Part shown: piece after piece, positions 1 to 6,082 of the stretch
Layout: every line of letters starts with the position of its first letter
How positions within the stretch are numbered: the first letter of the stretch is position 1
Origin: JBPEXY01 sp052031065
GTDB taxonomy: Bacteria; Pseudomonadota; Gammaproteobacteria; Immundisolibacterales; Immundisolibacteraceae
Reading direction: 5' to 3'
DNA length: 7,622 bases
Assembly: GCA_052031065.1 (NCBI GenBank)
Contig: JBPEXY010000134.1
Span: forward strand, 1 to 7,622
Notes under the pieces: generated by a model
What the model was told of the DNA's origin: nothing
The model's input: the letters and a program-made list of their open reading frames with translations, nothing else
Database searches by the model: none
Made by a program: the position numbers and the translations under genes

Positions 1-221
1 CGATCCTCGGCGCCGACGCGCAGCCTGCCCTTGCCCTCGAGCACCACGTAGACCTCATCTTCGTCGTGGTATCCCTGCATATCTGTAGAACCGGCCTTGA
101 GGTGGTAGATACCGCAACTCATGGTCGGTTCATGGATGAACTCCTGGTACTCCGCATCTTCCTTGTGGGCCCTGGCGATCAATTCCTGCAGGTCAAATAC
201 CTGCCACGCTGGTGTTGCCAT
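1..221 (-). CDS. Cupin-domain protein, N-terminal 73 residues (runs off left edge)
   Basis: The reverse strand reads from an ATG at 221 with no stop to the window edge, giving 73 residues beginning MATPAWQVFDLQELI. A GGGGTG ribosome site lies just upstream. Residues 44-65 fit the first conserved cupin motif: G44, then H52-D-E-D-E56, V-Y-V-V-L-E-G63 and K-G65, the metal-ligand strand and the turn that follows it. As in many small single-domain cupins, this motif has one clear histidine with acidic residues around it, not the full HxH pair; position 50, where the first His would fall, is Gly. The second cupin motif lies outside the window. Small cupins of this style serve as isomerases, dioxygenases or binding proteins, so no specific activity can be given. 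It is transcribed away from the CBS gene at 490; the 268 bases between them must hold both promoters, but I see no convincing -35/-10 pair there. Confidence 0.85.
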   Translation of the reverse strand, partial: MATPAWQVFDLQELIARAHKEDAEYQEFIHEPTMSCGIYHLKAGSTDMQGYHDEDEVYVVLEGKGRLRVGAED

Positions 222-489
222 ATCTATTCACCCCGGTGCGTACACCTGTTTAGTCACCTTACGCTACGACTGCCTGATATCGCCAAACAGAAGCAGCTAA
301 TCATTACTCAAAGCCCTTTAGCCGGCAAATCATTTTGTTCCAGACAGCTATCGGCCCGACCGACTTAGCGACTGCCAGACCAGGAATTGACCTGACCCAC
401 CGCAAACCGCCCGACGCACATTAAACTGTTAAACCAGTACAGGTCTAAATCTTCTGGTTTCGAACAACCACTACCTCTGGAGCCTGCCC

Positions 490-903
490 ATGCGCCAAAT
501 GCCAACCATGACCAGCCACATGCACCCGTTTCCCTGGGCTGTCGATATCAGCAGCTCTCCTCAGCAGGCGCTCGACGAAATGGCCCGCCACAACATCCAT
601 CACCTGCCGGTGAAGGATGGCAGCAGTGTCGTCGGTCTGGTCAGTGCCCACCAACTTGAGGTAATCATCGCCGCGGGCGATGCTGCCTCAACCCTGGACC
701 CCTATTGCGACCACAATGCCCTCCGCTATCAAACCCAGGACACTCTCGACCGGGTACTGATGGGCATGCTGGAAAACCGGCAACATGCGGCACTGATCAT
801 GAAAGGCGACAACCTCGCCGGCATCTACACTCACCACAATGCGCAGGAACATCTGCTAAAACTGTTGCGCGAGCTTTACCCGCCCGGTGACGATGTTGCC
901 TGA
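490..903 (+). CDS. Stand-alone CBS-domain-pair protein
   Basis: This 137-residue protein consists almost entirely of two CBS repeats. The first spans about residues 6-60, with the typical helix ALDEMARHNIHHLPV, then the G-x-V-G-L-V-S strand (residues 44-52) and a short following helix. The second spans about residues 68-126, with LDRVLMGMLENRQHAALI followed by a weaker NLAGIYTHHN strand. CBS pairs (Bateman modules) usually bind adenosine nucleotides such as AMP, ATP or SAM, and small free-standing ones act as energy or stress sensors on partner proteins; that role is known for the family and not shown here. There is no fused enzyme, transporter or membrane segment. GGAG at 479-482, seven bases before the ATG at 490, supports this start over the in-frame ATGs at 499 and 508. 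The gene ends six bases from the convergent DUF35 gene, with no terminator hairpin visible between them. Confidence 0.88.
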   Translation: MRQMPTMTSHMHPFPWAVDISSSPQQALDEMARHNIHHLPVKDGSSVVGLVSAHQLEVIIAAGDAASTLDPYCDHNALRYQTQDTLDRVLMGMLENRQHAALIMKGDNLAGIYTHHNAQEHLLKLLRELYPPGDDVA

Positions 904-909
904 TGCCAG

Positions 910-1371
910 TCAACTATCGGCAAGTTGCCACTGCACCAGAGTATAGGGATGCTCGCCGGGATGATCTTCGAACCGCGCGACAACCCGATCACCAATGGCA
1001 AACGGCTGTTGTGGATCACCGACCAGATTACCCACCAACCTGACCGTCGGCGCGTCAATCAACTCCACCAGCAGCACCACATAAGGCAGCGACTCTCTGA
1101 GATTCGGGTGAACCGGATACCAGCAGCGCTGCCAGCTGAAGATTCGTCCCTGCGGTTGTAACTGCTCATAACCGAGTGATTCACCGCCACAGGCACGACA
1201 GATAATCTCCGGACCCCACTGCCAACCGCGACAGCTGTTACAGCGCTGGATCATGATCTTGTGCTCCAGCGTACCCTGCCAGAATTCTGCACCCAATCCT
1301 TCACTGGAAGGCACTGGCGGTGGTAGCCCCTCAGGTAATACGGTATGACCCAACCCTGTTTGCTCGTTCAT
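910..1371 (-). CDS. DUF35 zinc-ribbon/OB-fold acyl-CoA-binding partner protein
   Basis: This 153-residue protein has the two-part DUF35 layout. An N-terminal helix (SSEGLGAEFWQGTLEHK, residues 22-38) leads into a rubredoxin-like zinc ribbon with C44-x2-C47 and C58-x2-C61. An OB-fold follows at about residues 70-150, with the typical G-R-I-F-S-W strand (75-80) and a late GDRVVARFED strand (127-136). All four zinc ligands are present. DUF35 proteins form complexes with thiolase-fold partners and help bind the acyl-CoA; examples are the DUF35 domain of ChsH2 with the aldolase Ltp2, and BbsA with BbsB. Here the partner is plainly the gene just upstream: its TGA stop is one base before this ATG, and GGGAG inside its end provides the ribosome site, so the two are almost certainly translationally coupled. 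Enzymatic activity on its own is not expected. Confidence 0.92.
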   Translation of the reverse strand: MNEQTGLGHTVLPEGLPPPVPSSEGLGAEFWQGTLEHKIMIQRCNSCRGWQWGPEIICRACGGESLGYEQLQPQGRIFSWQRCWYPVHPNLRESLPYVVLLVELIDAPTVRLVGNLVGDPQQPFAIGDRVVARFEDHPGEHPYTLVQWQLADS

Positions 1372-1372
1372 A

Positions 1373-2572
1373 TCACCGCGCTCCCTGTTCGGATCCCAAA
1401 ATCAAGGTGCTTGCCGGTCCCACCATCGGACCACCAATACAGAGACAGTGGCGGGCATCAGCCACCTGATTGACCGACTCACCACGTAGCTGGCGCACCC
1501 CCTCCACTACCAGTTCCAGACCGTGCATATAACACTCGGCCAGATTGCCGCCACTGGTATTCAGCGGCAGCTTGCCTGTCGGCGCGATGAGGTTCTCCAG
1601 TGCAAAAAATTCATTGGCCTGTTCCGGCTCGCAAAGACCGTGTTCAATCATTGCCATCAGCACGCCACCGGTAAAATTCTCATAGCTCTGCACCACATCG
1701 ATATCGGCCGGACTCAGGCCGGCACGCTGATACACCTTCGGCGCCAGCGTTTTGAAGTTGGCGGTCGCGTAATCAGCAGCATTGTGATAACTGATACCCC
1801 CCGATTCAGACCCCTGTCGGGGTGCCGACCCCATCGCCGCACCGAGTAGATAAACCGGCCTGTCGGTGATATCAGCGGCCTCCTCCGCAGGCACCAACAA
1901 AAGTGCCGCAGCGCCATCGTTTTCCTGGCAGCAATCAAACAGGTGCAGCGGCTCGGTGATATAGCGCGAATCATCATACTGCTCGGCAGACAGCGGTTTA
2001 CCCTGCATCACCGCGCGCGGATTGTTCTGCGCGTGGTGGTAACTGGCCATGGAAATGGCCCGCAGCGCCTGCTGACCAATATTGTGCTCATGCATAAAAC
2101 GGGTAATTCGAAACACAAACAGCTGCGCCGCGGACATCACCCCATAGGGCATCACATGACCATACTCACCAGGCGCGACTGGCATCTCCTGCGCCTGGCC
2201 GAAGCGACCAAACTGACCCTGCGCCAATGCCCGGTGCACAACAACACGGTCACAGTAACCGGCCATGATTCCGGCAGCGCCATTGGCAACTGCGGCCATC
2301 ACCCCACCGCCGCCACCGCCCCACTGCATCACCGAGTAGTTCAGTTCATGAATATCCAGCGCACTGGCCAGACGCATGGCGTCATTTCGATCATCGCTGT
2401 AGGAACTGAAACCATCAATCGTGCGCGGATCAACACCGGCATCGACACAGGCACTGCGCACCGCATCGATACAGAGTTTGAACTCACTGTGCGGGGATTG
2501 CCCCCGCTTGTAGTAGGTGGTCTCGCCGACGCCGACAATAGCCACCTGGCCCGAAATATTTCGTCGGCCCAT
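1373..2572 (-). CDS. Thiolase-fold (SCP-x/Ltp2-like) protein, probable acyl-CoA retro-aldolase or C-C lyase
   Basis: The chosen start at 2572 gives 399 residues, normal for SCP-x-type thiolases. A strong GGGAGGAG site precedes it and the protein then opens with GQVAIVGVGETTYYKRG, the usual first strand of this family. The frame stays open 64 codons upstream to 2764, but that stretch is basic, Trp-rich and unlike any thiolase. In ordinary thiolases the nucleophilic Cys lies in the glycine-rich turn after the second strand; here that turn is QWGGGGGGVMAA (residues 83-94) with no cysteine. The usual GHP histidine motif is replaced by NTSGGNLAECYMHG (338-351), followed by EGVRQLRGES (357-366). 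Tyrosines in VQSYENFTGG (Y297) and ECYMHG (Y348) match motifs of the steroid side-chain aldolase Ltp2, where conserved tyrosines are proposed to be catalytic. With the DUF35 gene directly downstream, a retro-aldol or related C-C cleavage of an acyl-CoA is more likely than classical thiolysis. The substrate is unknown. Confidence 0.92.
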   Translation of the reverse strand: MGRRNISGQVAIVGVGETTYYKRGQSPHSEFKLCIDAVRSACVDAGVDPRTIDGFSSYSDDRNDAMRLASALDIHELNYSVMQWGGGGGGVMAAVANGAAGIMAGYCDRVVVHRALAQGQFGRFGQAQEMPVAPGEYGHVMPYGVMSAAQLFVFRITRFMHEHNIGQQALRAISMASYHHAQNNPRAVMQGKPLSAEQYDDSRYITEPLHLFDCCQENDGAAALLLVPAEEAADITDRPVYLLGAAMGSAPRQGSESGGISYHNAADYATANFKTLAPKVYQRAGLSPADIDVVQSYENFTGGVLMAMIEHGLCEPEQANEFFALENLIAPTGKLPLNTSGGNLAECYMHGLELVVEGVRQLRGESVNQVADARHCLCIGGPMVGPASTLILGSEQGAR

Positions 2573-2577
2573 TGCCT

Positions 2578-2585
2578 CTCCTCCC
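2578..2585 (-). promoter_or_regulatory. Ribosome binding site that fixes the thiolase-fold start
   Basis: The reverse strand reads GGGAGGAG, with the GGAGG core seven bases before the ATG at 2572. It is among the strongest Shine-Dalgarno sites in the window and decides against the longer reading from 2764. Confidence 0.85.
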
Positions 2586-2712
2586 GTTTCCTGACCTGAC
2601 TCTGATTGTTCTTTTGGGACCCGATCCCGTATCCAGAGCTTTACTATTTTTTTCGGGCTATTTTTGACTGACCATAACCAGCTTACCGCTCTGCCAGCCA
2701 GCCGATTTGTAA

Positions 2713-2741
2713 CATATAACCAAAGGTGGAGCGCTTCTGAA
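2713..2741 (-). promoter_or_regulatory. Weak candidate sigma-70 promoter for the thiolase-fold/DUF35 operon
   Basis: On the reverse strand, TTCAGA (2741-2736) and TATATG (2718-2713) are separated by 17 bases; each hexamer matches the consensus at four of six positions. It sits about 140 bases ahead of the gene in an A+T-richer part of the 216-base gap, which is where a promoter is needed. The match is poor enough to be chance. Confidence 0.2.
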
Positions 2742-2788
2742 CAATAATTAAACCGCCTTCTCACGCCCAGTACATCAAACCCAATGCA

Positions 2789-3081
2789 TCAAATCCCGTG
2801 CAGACCGGCAAGGCTGGAGGCAAACAGCAGTAGCCATATCGCCGCCATGATCAACACCGAAATCAGTAACGCTCTGAGCAGTACACGTCGAAAGGGCCAG
2901 TGCCGGTAGAGCAAAACCCAACCGGTTACCGCAACCGCAGCGACCAGACCATCCACGGCAACGCCAGCAGAATATCCTTTTCACCGCCACCTACCTTGAG
3001 CAGCCCTTCCGCCAGAGTAAACACTACCAGCGGGGTAAGCGACAGCGGCAACAGGACCGCCAAAGCCTGTAACCAGCGCAC
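2789..3081 (-). pseudogene. Small membrane-protein gene split by a one-base frameshift (about 100 residues if rejoined)
   Basis: No single frame covers this stretch, but two overlapping reverse-strand frames together read as one membrane protein. The first starts at GTG 3081, seven bases after an AGGA, and gives 51 residues: a hydrophobic segment (LQALAVLLPLSLTPLVVFTL, residues 4-23), a loop with GGGEKDILLALPWM (31-44), then a stop at 2926-2928. The second frame picks up the same theme near 2947 and runs to TGA at 2789: AAVAVTGWVLLY, a basic loop RHWPFRR, then LLISVLIMAAIWLLLF and a short tail. One missing base around 2936-2945, just after codons for WMVWS, would join them into a protein with about three hydrophobic segments. 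It follows OsmC by 57 bases on the same strand and is probably co-transcribed. It may be a true pseudogene, a sequencing or assembly error, or, less likely, two small genes (a GTG at 2956 could start the second). I do not recognise the function. Confidence 0.6.
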
Positions 3082-3138
3082 TACCAGATCCTGAAGATTA
3101 ACCGCAGTCCGTATCCGAGAACTGCCTCCGGGCTGTAG

Positions 3139-3576
3139 TTAACCAGCGAGTTGAATATCGCACTCCAGCACTACTTCGGCATTCAGGGAGTTGGAGATAA
3201 AGCAGTTCTCCTCCGCCTTGTGCAGCAGTTTCAATGCCTTGTCGCGGTCGCCATCCACCGGCAGGGTCAATGCAACCCGGCTGATTACACGGGTGAAACC
3301 AATCTTGCGTTCCACCTGCTCAAGCTCTCCAGTGCAATCACAGCTGATGGCATCCCACTGCAGGCGAGAAGCAGCGGCAATGGCGCGAAAGGAGAGCACC
3401 AGACAGCTGGCAAGAGAGGCCATTAACAGATGCTCCGGCGACCACTGGTCACCCGGGCCGTCAAACTCTGTTGGCGGTGCGACGCTAATGGGCGGCAGAT
3501 TATCAGCACGGGTAGCAAGGTTACCCGTCGGCTTGCCAGCCACGGAGACACTGTAGTGATGGGGCAGTTTTTCCAA
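3139..3576 (-). CDS. OsmC-family peroxide reductase
   Basis: This 145-residue protein is full length for OsmC/Ohr proteins. These cytoplasmic thiol peroxidases reduce organic hydroperoxides using two redox cysteines. Both are present in the usual contexts: C58 in SPEHLLMASLASCLVLSF and C125 in KAEENCFISNSL, about 67 residues apart as in the OsmC subfamily. E48, just before the first cysteine helix, is also the conserved position. The N-terminal strand (HHYSVSVAGKPTGNLATR) is the family's usual opening. The start is TTG at 3576. It is transcribed divergently from the acyl-CoA synthetase and followed by the split membrane-protein gene. It may protect against lipid or substrate peroxides made by oxidative metabolism, but this link is inferred from position only. 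Subfamily choice (OsmC, Ohr or the broader YhfA type) is less certain than the family. Confidence 0.93.
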   Translation of the reverse strand: MEKLPHHYSVSVAGKPTGNLATRADNLPPISVAPPTEFDGPGDQWSPEHLLMASLASCLVLSFRAIAAASRLQWDAISCDCTGELEQVERKIGFTRVISRVALTLPVDGDRDKALKLLHKAEENCFISNSLNAEVVLECDIQLAG

Positions 3577-3583
3577 AACATTA

Positions 3584-3590
3584 CTCCTTT
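3584..3590 (-). promoter_or_regulatory. Ribosome binding site selecting the TTG start of the OsmC gene
   Basis: The reverse strand reads AAAGGAG, with AGGAG seven bases before TTG at 3576. An ATG at 3581 lies only two bases after the site and is in a different frame, so spacing and frame both favour the rare TTG start. Confidence 0.75.
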
Positions 3591-3774
3591 AACGACTAAA
3601 CCGGCGGTGCCGAAATGGACGTGTACCCGGATTCGGGATGATACCCATACGCCTGCGCCTGACGCTATCAGAACCGTTAGTTCACAGTTCCCCGGTGGCG
3701 ATGGAATCAAATACAGGTAACAATTTTGTCGATTAGAAGTGGAGAGAACCAGCAAAACTGAGGAGGAGTAACCC

Positions 3775-5328
3775 ATGGCCAACGTCAGAGACCTGGCGGT
3801 GCGGGAGATCGTGCGCCGGTCAGCCCGATATTTTCCCGATAATGAAGCGGTGGTCGACGAGGCCTATCGCTATACCTATGCGCAGCTGATGGACAAAATT
3901 CAGCGCACCGCAGCAATCTATCACAGCATGGGGGTGCGAAAAGGCGACCGGGTAGCACTGATGCTGCTACCGTCCGCCAACCATGTAGTGGCGCTGTTTG
4001 CGGCCTATGAACTGGGCGCCATTCCGGTAGCGCTGCATGCCCGCGAGTCACCGTCGCTGCTGGCTAAAACCCTTGAGCGGCTAGCGCCCAGGGTCCTTGT
4101 TTATGAAGGTGGCCTTGCGGATTCGGTCGCTGAATTTCGCGATCAGGTACCCTTCATCACCGGCTATATCTGCGCCCGCAGTGGTATTACCACCGACGAC
4201 CAGGTTCAGGTCGACGACCCGGTGATCCCCGACCACCTTGATCGTTACGAGATGGACTTTGAACCGATGCAGGTGGATGCCCAGGACATTGCCCTGATTG
4301 CCCTCTCGTCTGGCACGACCGGCGTGCCAAAAGGCGTCATTCACCGCAATGGCCCGCTGGTGGAAAGCGCTCGCGGCGGGGTTTACATCTGGGGCGCCAA
4401 TCCCCACAGCGCCCAGCTGGTGCCGATCTCGACCTCCTTTATGGGCTGGTGTAATGCGGTTTTTCCCCTGCTCAATGTCGGTGCCAAAACCGTGTTTATG
4501 GCGCACTTCAATCCCACCGCCTTTATGCAGACCCTGCAGGATGAGAAGTGCACCATCTGCGTGCTCATTCCGACCATCTGGCGCATGCTGTTTCAGATGG
4601 ATATCGGCAGTTATGACCTCAGCAGCATCAAGCTCGCCGGTTTCGCCGGAGAGGTGATCGACCCGCCGACGCTGGAGAAGATCCGCAGCCAGATCTGCCC
4701 CAACATCATCAACATCTACGGCACCACTGAAACTGCCCTTTGCGGCGGCACCATGATGTTTCCGGATGACATGCAGCGGCCGGAAAAAATTGACAGCGTC
4801 GGTAAGCCCCTGCTTAACGGCGAAATTCGTATCATCAAACCGGGCGGCACCATCAACGACGTGCTGCCTGCCAATGAAGAAGGGGAGATCATCGTCAGCG
4901 GACCGTCGGTTGCCAACGAGATGTGGAACGACCCTGAGCTGACCCGCAAGGTGTTCGAGGATGGCTGGTGGCATTCGGGTGACCTTGGCTGCCTCGACGA
5001 AGAGAATTTTCTCTACATTCGCGGGCGCATCGACGACATGATCATCTCCGGTGGCATTAATATCATGCCGGCACCGGTCGAACAGGCGATCCTCGACCAC
5101 CCGCATGTTGCCGAGGTGGCAGTAGTGGGCCTGCCAGATGAACAGTGGGGCCAGAAGGTAACGGCCTTTGTCTGTGTCACCGACACCGCATTGACCATCG
5201 AACAGCTTGATCAGTTTGTGGAACAGTCCGAGCTTTCCCACTACCAGCGCCCACGGGAATACCGTTTTGTTGATGAACTGCCCAAAGGGCCGACTGGCAA
5301 ACTGAGTCGCAAATCACTGCGAGCATAG
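3775..5328 (+). CDS. AMP-forming acyl-CoA synthetase (class I adenylate-forming enzyme)
   Basis: This 517-residue enzyme should activate a carboxylic acid to acyl-AMP and then acyl-CoA. The family motifs appear in order: P-loop ALSSGTTGVPKGVI (176-189, K186); IYGTTET (314-320), where the glutamate helps bind Mg-ATP; GWWHSGDLG (397-405), the ribose-binding aspartate region; GRIDDMIISGGINI (417-430), the hinge of the C-terminal domain; and PTGKL (506-510) with the catalytic lysine K509. All key residues are intact. There is no signal peptide or membrane segment. AGGAGGAG at 3761-3768, six bases before the ATG, is a strong ribosome site. The methyltransferase gene follows 31 bases after the stop, so the two probably form an operon. 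Sequence alone cannot choose between medium-chain, aryl, cyclohexane-type or steroid-acid substrates. The adjoining thiolase-fold/DUF35 pair and flavin monooxygenase suggest a catabolic role and not lipid synthesis. Confidence 0.95.
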   Translation: MANVRDLAVREIVRRSARYFPDNEAVVDEAYRYTYAQLMDKIQRTAAIYHSMGVRKGDRVALMLLPSANHVVALFAAYELGAIPVALHARESPSLLAKTLERLAPRVLVYEGGLADSVAEFRDQVPFITGYICARSGITTDDQVQVDDPVIPDHLDRYEMDFEPMQVDAQDIALIALSSGTTGVPKGVIHRNGPLVESARGGVYIWGANPHSAQLVPISTSFMGWCNAVFPLLNVGAKTVFMAHFNPTAFMQTLQDEKCTICVLIPTIWRMLFQMDIGSYDLSSIKLAGFAGEVIDPPTLEKIRSQICPNIINIYGTTETALCGGTMMFPDDMQRPEKIDSVGKPLLNGEIRIIKPGGTINDVLPANEEGEIIVSGPSVANEMWNDPELTRKVFEDGWWHSGDLGCLDEENFLYIRGRIDDMIISGGINIMPAPVEQAILDHPHVAEVAVVGLPDEQWGQKVTAFVCVTDTALTIEQLDQFVEQSELSHYQRPREYRFVDELPKGPTGKLSRKSLRA

Positions 5329-5359
5329 GAGCCACTCCTTCGGCGCAGGACTTTCAGGA

Positions 5360-6028
5360 ATGGAGCAAAACGATGACCATGAAGCGGAGATTCTCCAGTC
5401 GTGGCAATTCAATGCCAAACCGTGGGCCGCTGCGGTAAGAAACGGCGAAATCGAGAGCCGCAAACTGATCACCGACCGGGCGATTATCGAATCAGTGATG
5501 AGCCGCTCTCCGGCGACCGTCCTCGACCTCGGTTGTGGTGAAGGGTGGCTGGCCCGCGAACTTGCCAGCCGCGGGGTTGAAGTGACCGGTATCGATGCGG
5601 TGTCGACCCTGATCGAGCTGGCAACCAGGGCTGGTGGCGGTCAGTTTCAGACGCTCTCCTACGCAGAGGTTGTGGCTGGCAAGCTAGCGCTCAGCGTAGA
5701 CCTGATGGTCTGCAATTTTTCCCTGTTTGGCGAAGAGTCGGTGGCAGGAATATTCCGGGTTGCACCATCCCTGCTCAAGCCGGCGGGTACCCTGATCGTG
5801 CAAACCCTGCATCCCGACTCAGCCGACGCTGGCGGTGGATGGCGCGCAGGCAGTTGGGTCGGCTTCAGTAGTGATTTCAGCCACCCGCCGCCCTGGTATT
5901 GCAGAAGCCGCGAGCAGTGGGAAAAACTGTTTACCGACAACGGCTTTCAAGTGGCAGAAATTCGTGAGCCGGTTGCCAGCAATAGCTCGCAACCGGCCTC
6001 GATCATCTTTATTGGCGCTCTACGGTAG
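5360..6028 (+). CDS. Class I SAM-dependent methyltransferase
   Basis: This 222-residue protein has the Rossmann-type SAM site: motif I VLDLGCGEGWLA (54-65), the acidic residue ending strand 2 in VTGIDA (D79), and the strand 4 region DLMVCNFSLF (114-123). A helix and LIVQTLHP (145-152) follow, where motif III is expected. The later stretch GFSSDFSHPPPWYCRS (168-183), followed by WEKLFTDNGF, resembles UbiG/UbiE-like small-molecule methyltransferases and suggests a small substrate and not DNA or RNA. The target is unknown. The start at 5360 has only a modest ribosome site (GCAGGA about nine bases upstream), which suggests weaker translation than the synthetase gene just before it. It sits in a likely operon with that gene, so the methylated compound may belong to the same pathway; this is inference. 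It ends 54 bases from the convergent LLM gene with no poly-T terminator seen. Confidence 0.9.
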   Translation: MEQNDDHEAEILQSWQFNAKPWAAAVRNGEIESRKLITDRAIIESVMSRSPATVLDLGCGEGWLARELASRGVEVTGIDAVSTLIELATRAGGGQFQTLSYAEVVAGKLALSVDLMVCNFSLFGEESVAGIFRVAPSLLKPAGTLIVQTLHPDSADAGGGWRAGSWVGFSSDFSHPPPWYCRSREQWEKLFTDNGFQVAEIREPVASNSSQPASIIFIGALR

Positions 6029-6082
6029 CTGCGCCGAAGTTCATTTAGGGTTGATTACTCCCGGCGTTGGGTTCTGGTTGGC

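Noticed and set aside
66..368. Forward 100-codon ORF across the cupin gene and its upstream gap.
   Set aside because: It overlaps the cupin gene antisense and has no ribosome site or recognisable features.
1943..2599. A 218-codon forward open frame inside the thiolase-fold gene.
   Set aside because: Product is His/Thr/Arg-rich low-complexity, and the opposite strand has a clear conserved protein.
2616..2628. Imperfect palindrome GGGACCCGATCCC upstream of the thiolase-fold gene, possible operator.
   Set aside because: Only the GGGA/TCCC arms and one inner pair match; expected by chance at this length.
2573..2764. In-frame 64-codon extension of the thiolase-fold gene to an ATG at 2764.
   Set aside because: It is basic and Trp-rich, unlike the family N-terminus, and the strong GGGAGGAG site with ATG 2572 explains the start.
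2775..2990. A 71-codon reverse-strand ORF with many cysteines.
   Set aside because: It is the third frame of the split membrane-protein gene; the hydrophobic frames on either side of the shift read much more like a real protein.
3626..3637. CCCG-GATT-CGGG inverted repeat in the OsmC/synthetase divergent gap, possible redox-regulator site.
   Set aside because: Four-base arms are too short, and no regulator gene is nearby to support it.
4081..5241. A 386-codon open frame antisense to the acyl-CoA synthetase.
   Set aside because: The sense frame carries all adenylate-forming motifs; the antisense product is His/Asp-rich with no family features and is a codon-bias shadow.
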